From an uncultured Clostridiaceae bacterium (GTDB taxonomy: Bacteria; Bacillota; Clostridia; Lachnospirales; Lachnospiraceae): a stretch of 8,958 nt of DNA. Under the pieces are notes generated by a model. The model ran no database searches, was not told the origin of the DNA, and saw only the letters and a program-made list of their open reading frames with translations. The DNA lies in NCBI GenBank assembly GCA_947175375.1, contig CAMWMT010000077.1:1-8958 (forward strand). The letters run 5' to 3'. Shown here piece by piece: positions 1-6,735 of this stretch; positions within the stretch are counted from its first letter, which is position 1, and every line of letters starts with the position of its first letter. The position numbers were made by a program, and so were the translations under genes.

Positions 1-1
1 T

Positions 2-301
2 TATCAGTCCGGTTTTGAGGGAATGAGATATTCCATTTCCAATACGGCAGAGTATGGTGATTATATCACCGGACCGAAGCTGATCACGGAAGAGACCAAG
101 GCGACCATGAAGAAGATTCTGAAAGATATTCAGGACGGTTCCTTCGCAAAAGAGTTCCTTCTTGATATGTCTGCTGCAGGTGGACAGGCTCATTTCAAGG
201 CTATGAGAAAACTGGCTTCCGAGCATCCGTCAGAGAAGGTTGGAAAAGAGATCCGGAAGCTGTACAGCTGGAATGGTGAGGATAAATTACTGGATAACTA
301 A
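2..301 (+). CDS. ilvC: Ketol-acid reductoisomerase, C-terminal part (5' end outside window)
   Basis: The last 99 residues of ketol-acid reductoisomerase are present. This NADPH- and Mg-dependent cytosolic enzyme isomerises and reduces acetolactate or acetohydroxybutyrate in valine, leucine and isoleucine synthesis. The visible part is the C-terminal helical knotted domain. The recognisable conserved block is SISNTAEYGDYITGP, which carries the substrate-contacting serine and the TAEYGD stretch, followed by the family-typical end with FLLDM and a run of basic helices. The reading frame is open from base 2; the ATG at 23 is internal and not a start. The protein ends at a TAA stop and is followed within about 15 bases by a strong terminator, so ilvC is the last gene of its transcript. 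The upstream genes of the unit cannot be seen. Family assignment is confident. Confidence 0.95.
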   Translation, partial: YQSGFEGMRYSISNTAEYGDYITGPKLITEETKATMKKILKDIQDGSFAKEFLLDMSAAGGQAHFKAMRKLASEHPSEKVGKEIRKLYSWNGEDKLLDN

Positions 302-311
302 GAGTTTCAGG

Positions 312-393
312 GAGAGGATGCCGTAAAACGTATCTTCCGGTTCCCGGCAGGTGCTGGCGGGAGCCGGAAGCTGTGTTTTGCGGCATCTCTTTT
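312..393 (+). terminator. Large intrinsic terminator after ilvC
   Basis: A long two-part hairpin. The outer stem GATGCCGTAAAAC (317-329) pairs with GTTTTGCGGCATC (375-387), with one G-U pair. The inner stem CTTCCGGTTCCCG (334-346) pairs with CGGGAGCCGGAAG (358-370), also with one G-U pair. The loop is about 11 bases and the 3' side runs into TCTTTT. The U tail is short (four Ts), but the stem is very stable and sits directly after the ilvC stop. Confidence 0.8.
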
Positions 394-400
394 ATGCACA

Positions 401-475
401 GGCCCGCATATGGAAACTTGCTGCTGGTGCAGCATGCGGGCCGTGCGGCGAGTAGGGAGATATTCTTCCCTACTC
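401..475 (+). repeat. Two consecutive hairpins in the leader of the membrane glycosyltransferase-like gene
   Basis: Hairpin A: GGCCCGCAT (401-409) pairs with ATGCGGGCC (434-442), and an inner GCTGC/GCAGC stem (420-424 with 429-433) closes on a TGGT loop. Together these give 14 base pairs with a 10-base bulge on the left arm. Hairpin B: GAGTAGGGA (450-458) pairs perfectly with TCCCTACTC (467-475) across an 8-base loop. Neither ends in a clear U tract, so they are not obvious terminators. They lie between the ilvC terminator and the start at 520. I found no convincing -35/-10 pair in this interval, so the promoter of the next gene remains unlocated. The function of the hairpins (mRNA stability, attenuation, or extended terminator region) is unknown. 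Confidence 0.6.
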
Positions 476-519
476 GATTCTGCTTTATCGGTATATGGGA
501 TATGAGACTGAAGGAGTAC

Positions 520-2646
520 ATGGTGAAGAAAGAAGGATTTTCGGTCAGGCAGATACAGTGCCTGTTTCTGGCATTTCATGTGCTGGTGTTGGTATATGCA
601 ATTCTGTTTCTGCATCCGTTTTATGGGTCGAATGATGAATTTTCGCTGGCGGCGATCGCATCAGGCGCGTATGGGGAACCTACGCAGTATTTTATCTATA
701 TCCACAGCGGGTTCGGGTGGTTGCTGAAGGTGTTTTACCTGCTAGTGCCTGGGGTAAACTGGTATACGCTGATCATGTATGGGATGATATTTTTGTCCTT
801 GAGCGTGATCGGGTGCGTATGGATTGCTCGCTCAGAACGGACAGGCACGATTTTGGCGGGTATGCTGGTACTCGCCTGTACCCAGCCACTGTATGTGGAA
901 TTTCAGTATACGAAGACGGCGGCTGTGGTGACGGCAGCCGGTTATGTGCTGTTGTTCTGTACGCAGGGTTATGATGAAAATGATTCAGATGAGTTGACGA
1001 AGCGGGTACCTGCAATTATGTGGAGGCACATGGCTTTGACTGGTGGGATTCTTTTTCTGCTCTTCGGAAGCTGGATTCGTTTTCATGCGTTTGGCATGAT
1101 CACGATCATGGCATTCGGGCTGTGGCTGGGCCGGGTGCTGGTCCTGAGGAAAGACCGGAAAGTGAAACGATTCCTGCTACGGGACTGTATGCCCTGTATG
1201 CTGGCATTTGGATTGATACTGGGAAGTATCCTGCTGGAAAATGTATTTGTGTACACGCCGGGAAGTCCGGAAGCACATTATCGGGAATATGACAGGGCAA
1301 GGCAGAAACTCCTTGACTATGGAGTGCCGGACTGGGATGAATATCAGGCAGAATACGAGGCGTTAGGGCTTACCAGGACAGATTGTATTAATCTGCAGAA
1401 CTGGCTGATCGCGGATTATGATCGATATACAGCAGAGACCTTTCAGTCGATCGTGGCATTTCGGCAGGACAGGCCGTTTCAGTGGGAATATCTGATCGAT
1501 TATCTGGTGATCCTTGCCAAAAAGCCACTGTTCATCCTGGGAGTGTTGGTGACGCTTTTGTGGCTTTTTCGGTTATCTTCCTGGAGAAAGAGGCAAGGTT
1601 GGGTTCTGGTTTTGTATCCGTATCTAGCACTGCTTGGTATCTATCTGTATTTTATCAAGATCTATCGGGTGTTGCCGATTGTGGTGACTGCATGTTTGAT
1701 GGGGTTTGTGATCTTTACCTGGTCAGCTGCGGAAGAAGAGATTGCAGTTTACTTGGAAAAAAAGCTGATGGGGAGTAGGGGAATGATCTTTGGACTGGCC
1801 GGACTGTTTTTGACAGTAGGGATCTGTTTTCGGATGTTGATCATGCCAGTGTTTCAGGAACCGGTACAGAGATCAGAGCCCAGTATCGCATTTCGGTCCC
1901 TGTATGACACGATCAGTGAGGATAAGAAGATCTATTATGCTTTTGATCCTTTTACCAACAATGGAGTAGAGCTTGGTTATTCCATCTTTGAAAAGCTGCC
2001 GGAAGATTATCTGACAAACGTTTTTACCCTGGGTGGCTGGGAGACCGAATCTCCTCAGGTTATATCCAATCTGGCACAATATGAACAGAGGAGTCTTTTG
2101 ACGTCTCTTTATCAAAGTGACCGGGCAGTGCTGATATCGGACACTTTAATGGAACATATCATGCTTCATCTGCAGGATATTTATGATGGTATATTTATTA
2201 CGTACTCAAAAGTAAATCAGATAGGAAATTTTGATCTTTTTGCGTTGAATTATAAGATGTCCGGACTGAAGGACAATGAAACGTTCACAGCTTCATTGGA
2301 TCGAACCTATACGGCAGAGAATGAACGGTATGATGTGTTTGAGGCGACCGTGAACATGACACCGGAGGAGCTGGATGGGAAGAGTGTATTCCTCTGGATG
2401 GAGAGCGTGGAGAGCGGCAAGAGACGGATGTATCAGGGAACCTGGCAGCAGCAGGATGCGGATGGACTGTATTCCATGCTTTATGATATGAAGCTTGCAG
2501 ATACAGATCAGGCTAAGTTCATGATTCCGAAGCTCAGTTACCCGCTGGATGATCGCTATGAAGTCCATATTGTGATTCGGGACGGGGACAAAGGGGAGAA
2601 GATCATAACAGAGAACTATCTGTACGGAACATTAGTAGTTCAATAA
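520..2646 (+). CDS. Large polytopic membrane protein, probable GT-C-type glycosyltransferase
   Basis: A protein of 708 residues with about 12 hydrophobic segments between residues 10 and about 455, followed by a roughly 250-residue hydrophilic C-terminal domain. After the first membrane segment comes an acidic loop, SNDEFSLAA. GT-C glycosyltransferases, which use lipid-linked sugars at the outer membrane face, typically carry a catalytic acidic residue in this loop. A large hydrophilic loop rich in D, E and Y lies between segments 8 and 9. The function is inferred from this architecture, not from a recognised family signature; a polysaccharide or teichoic-acid assembly protein is the alternative. 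Start choice: the frame is open from 373, but those codons lie in the ilvC terminator and hairpins. AAGGAG at 511-516 lies just upstream of ATG 520 (spacing 3) and GTG 523 (spacing 6), so GTG 523 is an equally good start. The acyltransferase gene follows after 28 bases, suggesting co-transcription. Confidence 0.65.
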   Translation: MVKKEGFSVRQIQCLFLAFHVLVLVYAILFLHPFYGSNDEFSLAAIASGAYGEPTQYFIYIHSGFGWLLKVFYLLVPGVNWYTLIMYGMIFLSLSVIGCVWIARSERTGTILAGMLVLACTQPLYVEFQYTKTAAVVTAAGYVLLFCTQGYDENDSDELTKRVPAIMWRHMALTGGILFLLFGSWIRFHAFGMITIMAFGLWLGRVLVLRKDRKVKRFLLRDCMPCMLAFGLILGSILLENVFVYTPGSPEAHYREYDRARQKLLDYGVPDWDEYQAEYEALGLTRTDCINLQNWLIADYDRYTAETFQSIVAFRQDRPFQWEYLIDYLVILAKKPLFILGVLVTLLWLFRLSSWRKRQGWVLVLYPYLALLGIYLYFIKIYRVLPIVVTACLMGFVIFTWSAAEEEIAVYLEKKLMGSRGMIFGLAGLFLTVGICFRMLIMPVFQEPVQRSEPSIAFRSLYDTISEDKKIYYAFDPFTNNGVELGYSIFEKLPEDYLTNVFTLGGWETESPQVISNLAQYEQRSLLTSLYQSDRAVLISDTLMEHIMLHLQDIYDGIFITYSKVNQIGNFDLFALNYKMSGLKDNETFTASLDRTYTAENERYDVFEATVNMTPEELDGKSVFLWMESVESGKRRMYQGTWQQQDADGLYSMLYDMKLADTDQAKFMIPKLSYPLDDRYEVHIVIRDGDKGEKIITENYLYGTLVVQ

Positions 2647-2674
2647 GTATGTATTATGGAAAGAAGGAGCGGCG

Positions 2675-3772
2675 ATGAAGAAGAGACAGGTGAATTTTGA
2701 ACTTCTCAGGATTTTGTGCATGTATATGATCGTGGTCGGGCACTGTCTGTTTCATGGAAGAGTGACTGCAAAGCTTGGATATGGAACGGTGAATTATTTC
2801 CTGTCCTATCTGATTCAGTCATTTTCGGTGGTACATGTAAACTGCTTTGTGATGCTGGCAGGATATTTTTCCATTGACAGGGACTTTCAGACACAGAGAC
2901 TTCTGAGGTTCTGGAGACAGGTAGCATTCTACTCTGTAGTGATCTATCTGACCTGTGGGATCAGTATCGGAGTTACCGGCGCAGATGTTATAAAAGCGAT
3001 ATTTCCTATCTCTTCCAATACCTACTGGTTTGCGTCCGTCTATATGGGGCTTACGCTTCTGATGCCTTTTGCTGGAATGCTGGCTGTGCGGCTTAGGAAG
3101 AAGCAGTATCAGTGTCTTCTTGTGCTTCTGGCTCTTTTCCTCAGTGTGAACCATATGATCTTTCGGGTGAACACATATGGAAGTTATGTGGGACGTGAAC
3201 TTTCCTGGTTCCTGTTTCTTGCATTGCTGGCAGGCTATGTAAAGCTTCATACCAGGGCGGACAGGAGATATTTCTGGTATGGATTATTTGGGTATATATC
3301 TGCTTCTCTTATGGTACTTGCCAGTGTCTATCTGTCTGTTAGACTGCATCAGGAGGATATCGGGTATTTTCTCAATTATAATTCCCCTCTGGCGCTGGCA
3401 GCAACCTGTTCTCTGTTTCTGTGCGTGAAAAATATGTCTTGGAAGGAGAGCAGGCTGGATGGAGTGATCCGGAAGACCGCAGGCGCGGCATTTGGTGTTT
3501 ATCTGATCCATGACAATTATCTGATCCGATATCTGGTATGGGATATGTTCCGTGCCAGTAAAGTGGCACGGACGCACTGGGCAGTCATTTACGCAGTGCT
3601 GGCAGCGGTTATCGTGTATGTAGTATGTACCTGTCTGGAACTGCTGCGCCAGTGGGTGTTTCAAAAAGCTGGGAGCTGGTATGCCAGGTCGGCGTTGTAT
3701 CGGAGTGAGCAAAGGTTTTGCGTCCGTTTGAATGAATTGTTGAAAATGTCAGAGAATCATCCCGAATCGTAG
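2675..3772 (+). CDS. Acyltransferase-3 family membrane protein (OafA/WecH-like)
   Basis: A protein of 365 residues with about ten membrane segments and the hallmarks of the acyltransferase-3 family, whose members transfer acyl groups (often acetyl) to surface sugars, lipids or peptidoglycan. The N-terminal signature is present: LLRILCMYMIVVGH, where R12 and H23 are separated by exactly ten residues (the R-X10-H motif placed in the first membrane segment). Near the C-terminus, GVYLIHD (H279) matches the family's conserved FGVYLIH-type block. Length is normal and there is no fused SGNH domain. The start is set by GAAGGAG at 2663-2669, five bases before ATG 2675. The gene follows the glycosyltransferase-like gene by 28 bases, so the pair may synthesise and O-acylate the same glycan. 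The acceptor cannot be told from sequence. No clear terminator follows it. Confidence 0.88.
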   Translation: MKKRQVNFELLRILCMYMIVVGHCLFHGRVTAKLGYGTVNYFLSYLIQSFSVVHVNCFVMLAGYFSIDRDFQTQRLLRFWRQVAFYSVVIYLTCGISIGVTGADVIKAIFPISSNTYWFASVYMGLTLLMPFAGMLAVRLRKKQYQCLLVLLALFLSVNHMIFRVNTYGSYVGRELSWFLFLALLAGYVKLHTRADRRYFWYGLFGYISASLMVLASVYLSVRLHQEDIGYFLNYNSPLALAATCSLFLCVKNMSWKESRLDGVIRKTAGAAFGVYLIHDNYLIRYLVWDMFRASKVARTHWAVIYAVLAAVIVYVVCTCLELLRQWVFQKAGSWYARSALYRSEQRFCVRLNELLKMSENHPES

Positions 3773-3826
3773 ATCTTTACAAATCAGAATGGTACTCACA
3801 ATGACAGGTCTAAATGCAAATAATAG

Positions 3827-3855
3827 TTGCTTAATCTACACGGATAGTTTATAAT
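3827..3855 (+). promoter_or_regulatory. Predicted sigma-A promoter for the coiled-coil protein gene
   Basis: TTGCTT (3827-3832) and a perfect TATAAT (3850-3855) are separated by 17 bases, about 46 bases upstream of ATG 3902. The -10 box is consensus and the -35 box matches at four of six positions. Expected transcription start is near 3862. Its presence indicates the coiled-coil gene is transcribed separately from the acyltransferase. Confidence 0.65.
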
Positions 3856-3901
3856 AGGATGGCAGGCAGATGAAAAAGAAGACATATCAGGAGGAATACA
3901 T

Positions 3902-4339
3902 ATGTTGGATGAAAGAGATCTGCAGGCTGTCCGAGAGATCGCTGCAGAAGTCACTACGGATGTTGTTGTAAGGCTTGTACCGGATATTGTTGCAAAGGTT
4001 ACAACAGACATTATTGACAGACGCGTACCGGAGATCATTGATGAACGTGTACCCGGTATTGTCACGACGATTGCGAATGATATTGTCAAAAAAGCAATTC
4101 ATGATTCAGAAGTTATGCTTCTGGACGAGATGGAACGCTATGACAGGAAGAACGAAAGAAAATTTGCGGAGATTCAGAAAGATCTGTCAGAACTGAAGGG
4201 CCTGTATCGGATGATCAAAAATGAGCAGGATACGATAGCCATTCTGATCAAAAATCTGGAAGATCATGAAACGAGAATCTCCCGTCTGGAAGGACAGAGT
4301 ACACCAAAGAGTCCGAAGATACGTGAGATAAAGCCCTGA
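3902..4339 (+). CDS. Small repeat-containing coiled-coil protein, function unknown
   Basis: A cytosolic-looking protein of 145 residues that I do not recognise. The N-terminal third is an internal repeat: residues 17-32 (VTTDVVVRLVPDIVAK) and 33-48 (VTTDIIDRRVPEIIDE) align over 16 positions. A third, shifted copy (RVPGIV...) covers about 49-64, putting VP-x-I at residues 26, 42 and 50 (8- and 16-residue periods). Residues about 70-131 form a highly charged helix with leucine/isoleucine heptads, predicted coiled coil, ending in a short basic proline-containing tail. There is no signal peptide or membrane segment. AGGAGGA at 3889-3895 with 6-base spacing fixes the start. The gene is monocistronic: a TATAAT promoter lies upstream and a terminator 26 bases after the stop. 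A structural, scaffold or oligomeric adaptor role is possible from the architecture alone. Confidence 0.8.
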   Translation: MLDERDLQAVREIAAEVTTDVVVRLVPDIVAKVTTDIIDRRVPEIIDERVPGIVTTIANDIVKKAIHDSEVMLLDEMERYDRKNERKFAEIQKDLSELKGLYRMIKNEQDTIAILIKNLEDHETRISRLEGQSTPKSPKIREIKP

Positions 4340-4365
4340 CCCTGTCGTAAAGGGCCTGTAAAACG

Positions 4366-4398
4366 AAAAACTCCTGCTTGACAAGAGCAGGAGTTTTT
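4366..4398 (+). terminator. Intrinsic terminator after the coiled-coil gene, symmetric
   Basis: AAAAACTCCTGCT (4366-4378) pairs perfectly with AGCAGGAGTTTTT (4386-4398) around the 7-base loop TGACAAG. The A-run on the left and T-run on the right make it potentially bidirectional. The loop and the last left-arm base together form the -35 box of the next promoter. Confidence 0.88.
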
Positions 4399-4406
4399 GC
4401 TATGAT
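4378..4406 (+). promoter_or_regulatory. Sigma-A promoter of the leuA leader, embedded in the terminator
   Basis: A consensus TTGACA (4378-4383) and TATGAT (4401-4406) are separated by exactly 17 bases. The -35 box lies in the loop of the preceding terminator hairpin, and the right arm plus T tract form the spacer. The predicted start near 4413 puts the complete T-box leader on the transcript, which supports this as the leuA promoter. Confidence 0.8.
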
Positions 4407-4453
4407 ACATTCCAGTGAAATAAGTAAATGCGTTGATGAGGAATAGTACATTC

Positions 4454-4722
4454 GGACTTGAATACAGAGAGCTGTCGGTTGGTGCGAGACAGTAGAGAGG
4501 ATGTCTGGAACTCGCCTCGGAGCGGCTGTCCAAAATCTTTTATATATTTATAGAAGAAAGTAGATGCAGACGGGTTCCCTGCCGTTACAAAGGGAAGGAT
4601 ATAAGAGTAACATCCGTATCCGTAGAGTGTGTGAAATCATTCATGAAATCAGAGTGGTACCGCGTAGGACAGTATGTCTTTCGTCTCTGGGTTATACAGA
4701 ACCTGGGATGGAAGGCTTTTTT
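4454..4722 (+). ncRNA. T-box leader (riboswitch), leucine-specific, upstream of leuA
   Basis: A cis-acting RNA that senses uncharged tRNA. Stem I starts with GGAC (4454-4457) and closes with CTGTCC (4526-4531). It contains the AGAGAG box (4466-4471), the GGTTGGTGCGA apical motif (4478-4488) and a specifier loop, GGAACTCGCC, in which the codon after GGAA is CTC (4511-4513), leucine. Two small hairpins follow: TTCCCT/AGGGAA at 4575-4596 and GGATA/TATCC at 4597-4621. The conserved T-box AGAGTGGTACCGCG is at 4651-4664. CGTCTCTG (4682-4689) can pair with the T-box side (antiterminator) or with the downstream arm (terminator). Family knowledge: binding of uncharged tRNA-Leu stabilises the antiterminator and allows read-through into leuA. 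The specifier agrees with the downstream gene's pathway. Confidence 0.93.
4676..4722 (+). terminator. Regulated terminator of the leuA T-box
   Basis: The arm at 4676-4693, ending CTCTGGGTT, pairs with AACCTGGGATGGAAGGC (4700-4716) across the loop ATACAG. The stem has about 17 pairs including several G-U pairs and one bulged C, and is followed by TTTTTT (4717-4722). The left arm contains the CGTCTCTG needed for the antiterminator, so the two structures are mutually exclusive. Confidence 0.82.
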
Positions 4723-4733
4723 ATTTCCAGAAA

Positions 4734-4884
4734 CTGAAGGGGCTGTCGCAAAATGCTCTTTGTCTGTGTGCTCAGCACTTGTATGGAATGGATTGGACAG
4801 ACAAAACCAGTTCTCAGTTCACTCCAATCCACACAGCGTTGCTGAGCACACGGACAGGATTACATTTTACAACACTCCCTTCAG
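4734..4884. repeat. 151-bp imperfect palindrome, MITE-like, between T-box terminator and leuA
   Basis: The first about 44 bases and the last about 45 bases are inverted copies of each other, at roughly three-quarters identity. The outer ends are CTGAAGGG (from 4734) and CCCTTCAG (to 4884). AAAATG (4751-4756) and its complement lie further in. A core of 17 bp pairs 4761-4777 (ends GTGCTCAGCA) with 4840-4856, with one G-U pair. An inner TGGATTGGA (4789-4797) pairs with TCCAATCCA (4823-4831). It encodes nothing evident and lacks a U tail, so it is not a terminator. The G-rich end followed by CTGTCGCAAAAT resembles insertion-sequence ends, so a miniature element is inferred. I see no clear target-site duplication. 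Confidence 0.6.
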
Positions 4885-4917
4885 ACAGATGCAAATCAGA
4901 AAAGGAGAGACAGGATA

Positions 4918-6573
4918 ATGAATCACAAAAAGTATACCAGACAGTATTTTATGCCCCCGGAACGGTGTATGGAGTGGGCAGAAAAAGAGTATGTGGATCA
5001 TGCACCGGTATGGTGCAGCGTGGATTTACGGGATGGCAATCAGGCACTGGTCATTCCCATGACTCTGCAGCAGAAGCTGGAATTCTTTCAGCTCCTTGTA
5101 AAGATCGGTTTCAAAGAGATCGAAGTCGGATTCCCGGCTGCATCGGAGACAGAGTATGAGTTTCTCCGTGCGCTGATCGAGCAGGATCTGATTCCGGATG
5201 ATGTGACGGTTCAGGTACTGACACAGGCAAGAGAGCATATCATCCGGAAGACCTTTGAGGCGCTGAAGGGGGCGAAGAATGCGATTGTCCATGTGTATAA
5301 TTCCACTTCTTTGGCGCAGAGGGAGCAGGTATTCCATAAATCAAAAGAAGAGATCCTTGAGATCGCCGTAGAAGGAGCAAAGCTTCTGAAAGAACTGACG
5401 GAGGAAGCAGGGGCGGATTACCGTTTTGAATACAGCCCAGAGAGCTTTACCGGGACAGAGCCGGAATTTGCGCTGGAAGTATGCAATGCGGTACTGGATG
5501 TGTGGAAGCCGACCGCAGATAAAAAAGCGATCATAAATCTTCCGGTAACCGTGCAGCTTTCCATGCCGCATGTATATGCGCAGCAGATCGAATATGTCAG
5601 CAAACACTTAAAATACAGAGAAAATGTACTGGTCTCCCTTCATCCGCATAACGACCGTGGATGCGGGGTGGCCGATACAGAGATGGGACTTCTTGCCGGA
5701 GCAGAGCGGGTGGAAGGAACATTATTTGGAAATGGAGAGAGAACAGGAAACGTGGATATTGTCACCCTGGCAATGAATATGTATGCACAGGGTGTCGATC
5801 CGGAGCTGGATTTCACGAATATGAATGAAATCTGCGATGGATATGAGCTCTATACCGGTATGAAAGTCAATGAGCGCAATCCATACAGCGGCGCTCTTGT
5901 ATTTGCGGCGTTCTCCGGATCCCACCAGGATGCCATTGCAAAAGGCATGAAATGGATCGAGGAGAAAGATCCGGAGCACTGGACAGTGCCATATCTGCCC
6001 ATTGACCCACAGGATGTGGGAAGAAGCTATGATGCGGATGTCATCAGGATCAACAGCCAATCTGGTAAAGGCGGCGTCGGATATATTCTGGAGAGGAATT
6101 ACGGAATCGCCATGCCGGCGAAGATGCGCGAGGCCATGGGATATGCAGCAAAGGCGGTATCGGATGAACTGAACAAAGAGCTGCAGCCGGAAGAGATCTA
6201 TAAAGTATTTGAAGCGAAATTTGTCGGGATCAAGACACCATACCAGATCCTGGAAGTGCATTTTAAGCAGGTAAATGGAATTACTACAGAGATCACCACA
6301 TACTATAATAATGAAAAGAGGGTGACGACAGCTACCGGTAATGGTCGCTTGAATGCAGTCAGCAATGCATTAAAGAAGGCTTATGGATTTAATTACAATC
6401 TGATTACTTATCAGGAGCATGCATTGACAGGAAGTTCTAGTTCCAGCGCTATTGCTTATGTGGGAATTCAGACTCCGGATAAGAAGATTCACTGGGGTGC
6501 AGCCATTGATCCGGATATTATCCGTGCTTCTATTGATGCTCTGTTAACGGCAATCAACCATTCGGTCCAGTAA
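4918..6573 (+). CDS. leuA: 2-isopropylmalate synthase (long form)
   Basis: This cytosolic enzyme condenses 2-oxoisovalerate with acetyl-CoA, the first committed step of leucine synthesis. The 551-residue length and the N-terminal MPPERCMEW-type extension match the long form of LeuA (the class that includes actinobacterial and yeast enzymes). The TIM-barrel catalytic domain shows DLRDGNQ (R38, D39, N41, Q42), the metal-binding HPHNDRG (H242, H244, N245) and GNGERTGN (271-278). The C-terminal part, about 420-551, is the LeuA regulatory domain, ending in a GSSSSSAIAYV stretch; leucine feedback is expected from the family. AAAGGAG at 4901-4907, ten bases before ATG 4918, supports the start. The gene is monocistronic, with a terminator after it and no leuCDB beside it. 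Transcription should be controlled by the upstream leucine T-box, with the palindromic element lying in the 5' untranslated region. Confidence 0.95.
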   Translation: MNHKKYTRQYFMPPERCMEWAEKEYVDHAPVWCSVDLRDGNQALVIPMTLQQKLEFFQLLVKIGFKEIEVGFPAASETEYEFLRALIEQDLIPDDVTVQVLTQAREHIIRKTFEALKGAKNAIVHVYNSTSLAQREQVFHKSKEEILEIAVEGAKLLKELTEEAGADYRFEYSPESFTGTEPEFALEVCNAVLDVWKPTADKKAIINLPVTVQLSMPHVYAQQIEYVSKHLKYRENVLVSLHPHNDRGCGVADTEMGLLAGAERVEGTLFGNGERTGNVDIVTLAMNMYAQGVDPELDFTNMNEICDGYELYTGMKVNERNPYSGALVFAAFSGSHQDAIAKGMKWIEEKDPEHWTVPYLPIDPQDVGRSYDADVIRINSQSGKGGVGYILERNYGIAMPAKMREAMGYAAKAVSDELNKELQPEEIYKVFEAKFVGIKTPYQILEVHFKQVNGITTEITTYYNNEKRVTTATGNGRLNAVSNALKKAYGFNYNLITYQEHALTGSSSSSAIAYVGIQTPDKKIHWGAAIDPDIIRASIDALLTAINHSVQ

Positions 6574-6630
6574 AAGATGATATCTGAAAACGTGCAGGGC
6601 GTGTTTTAAACGTTATAGCGACAAAAAATC

Positions 6631-6672
6631 AGAACGTTTTTCACATTTTTTTGTGAGAAACGTTCTTTTTTT
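6631..6672 (+). terminator. Intrinsic terminator after leuA
   Basis: AGAACGTTTTTCACA (6631-6645) pairs with TGTGAGAAACGTTCT (6652-6666) with one G-U pair around a short T-rich loop, followed by a seven-base T run (6666-6672). It lies 58 bases after the leuA stop; nothing else is evident between stop and stem. Confidence 0.92.
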
Positions 6673-6735
6673 GTATTTCTGTCATAAAAATGAAAAAAAC
6701 AGTTCATAATAGTTAACAAAATCGTAATATATATA

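Noticed and set aside
373..519. N-terminal extension of the membrane glycosyltransferase-like protein back to ATG 373
   Set aside because: These codons lie on the right arm of the ilvC terminator and on two further hairpins, have no ribosome binding site at 373, and encode nothing membrane-protein-like. AAGGAG at 511-516 points to a start at 520 or 523.
2819..3712. Antisense open frames of about 140 codons opposite the acyltransferase gene
   Set aside because: They are shadows of a confident gene: His/Pro/Gln-rich translations, no ribosome binding sites, no promoters.
4761..4856. Palindrome core as a second terminator or second T-box element before leuA
   Set aside because: The right arm is followed by GGATTACATTTTACAAC with no continuous U tract, and no second T-box consensus or specifier loop is present.
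4631..5159. Two overlapping open frames (95 and 161 codons) before and into leuA
   Set aside because: They run across the T-box, its terminator, the palindrome and the leuA coding region in other frames, lack ribosome binding sites, and show no coherent protein character.
5722..6261. 179-codon antisense open frame inside leuA
   Set aside because: It lies entirely within a confident leuA reading frame and shows no motif or translation signal.
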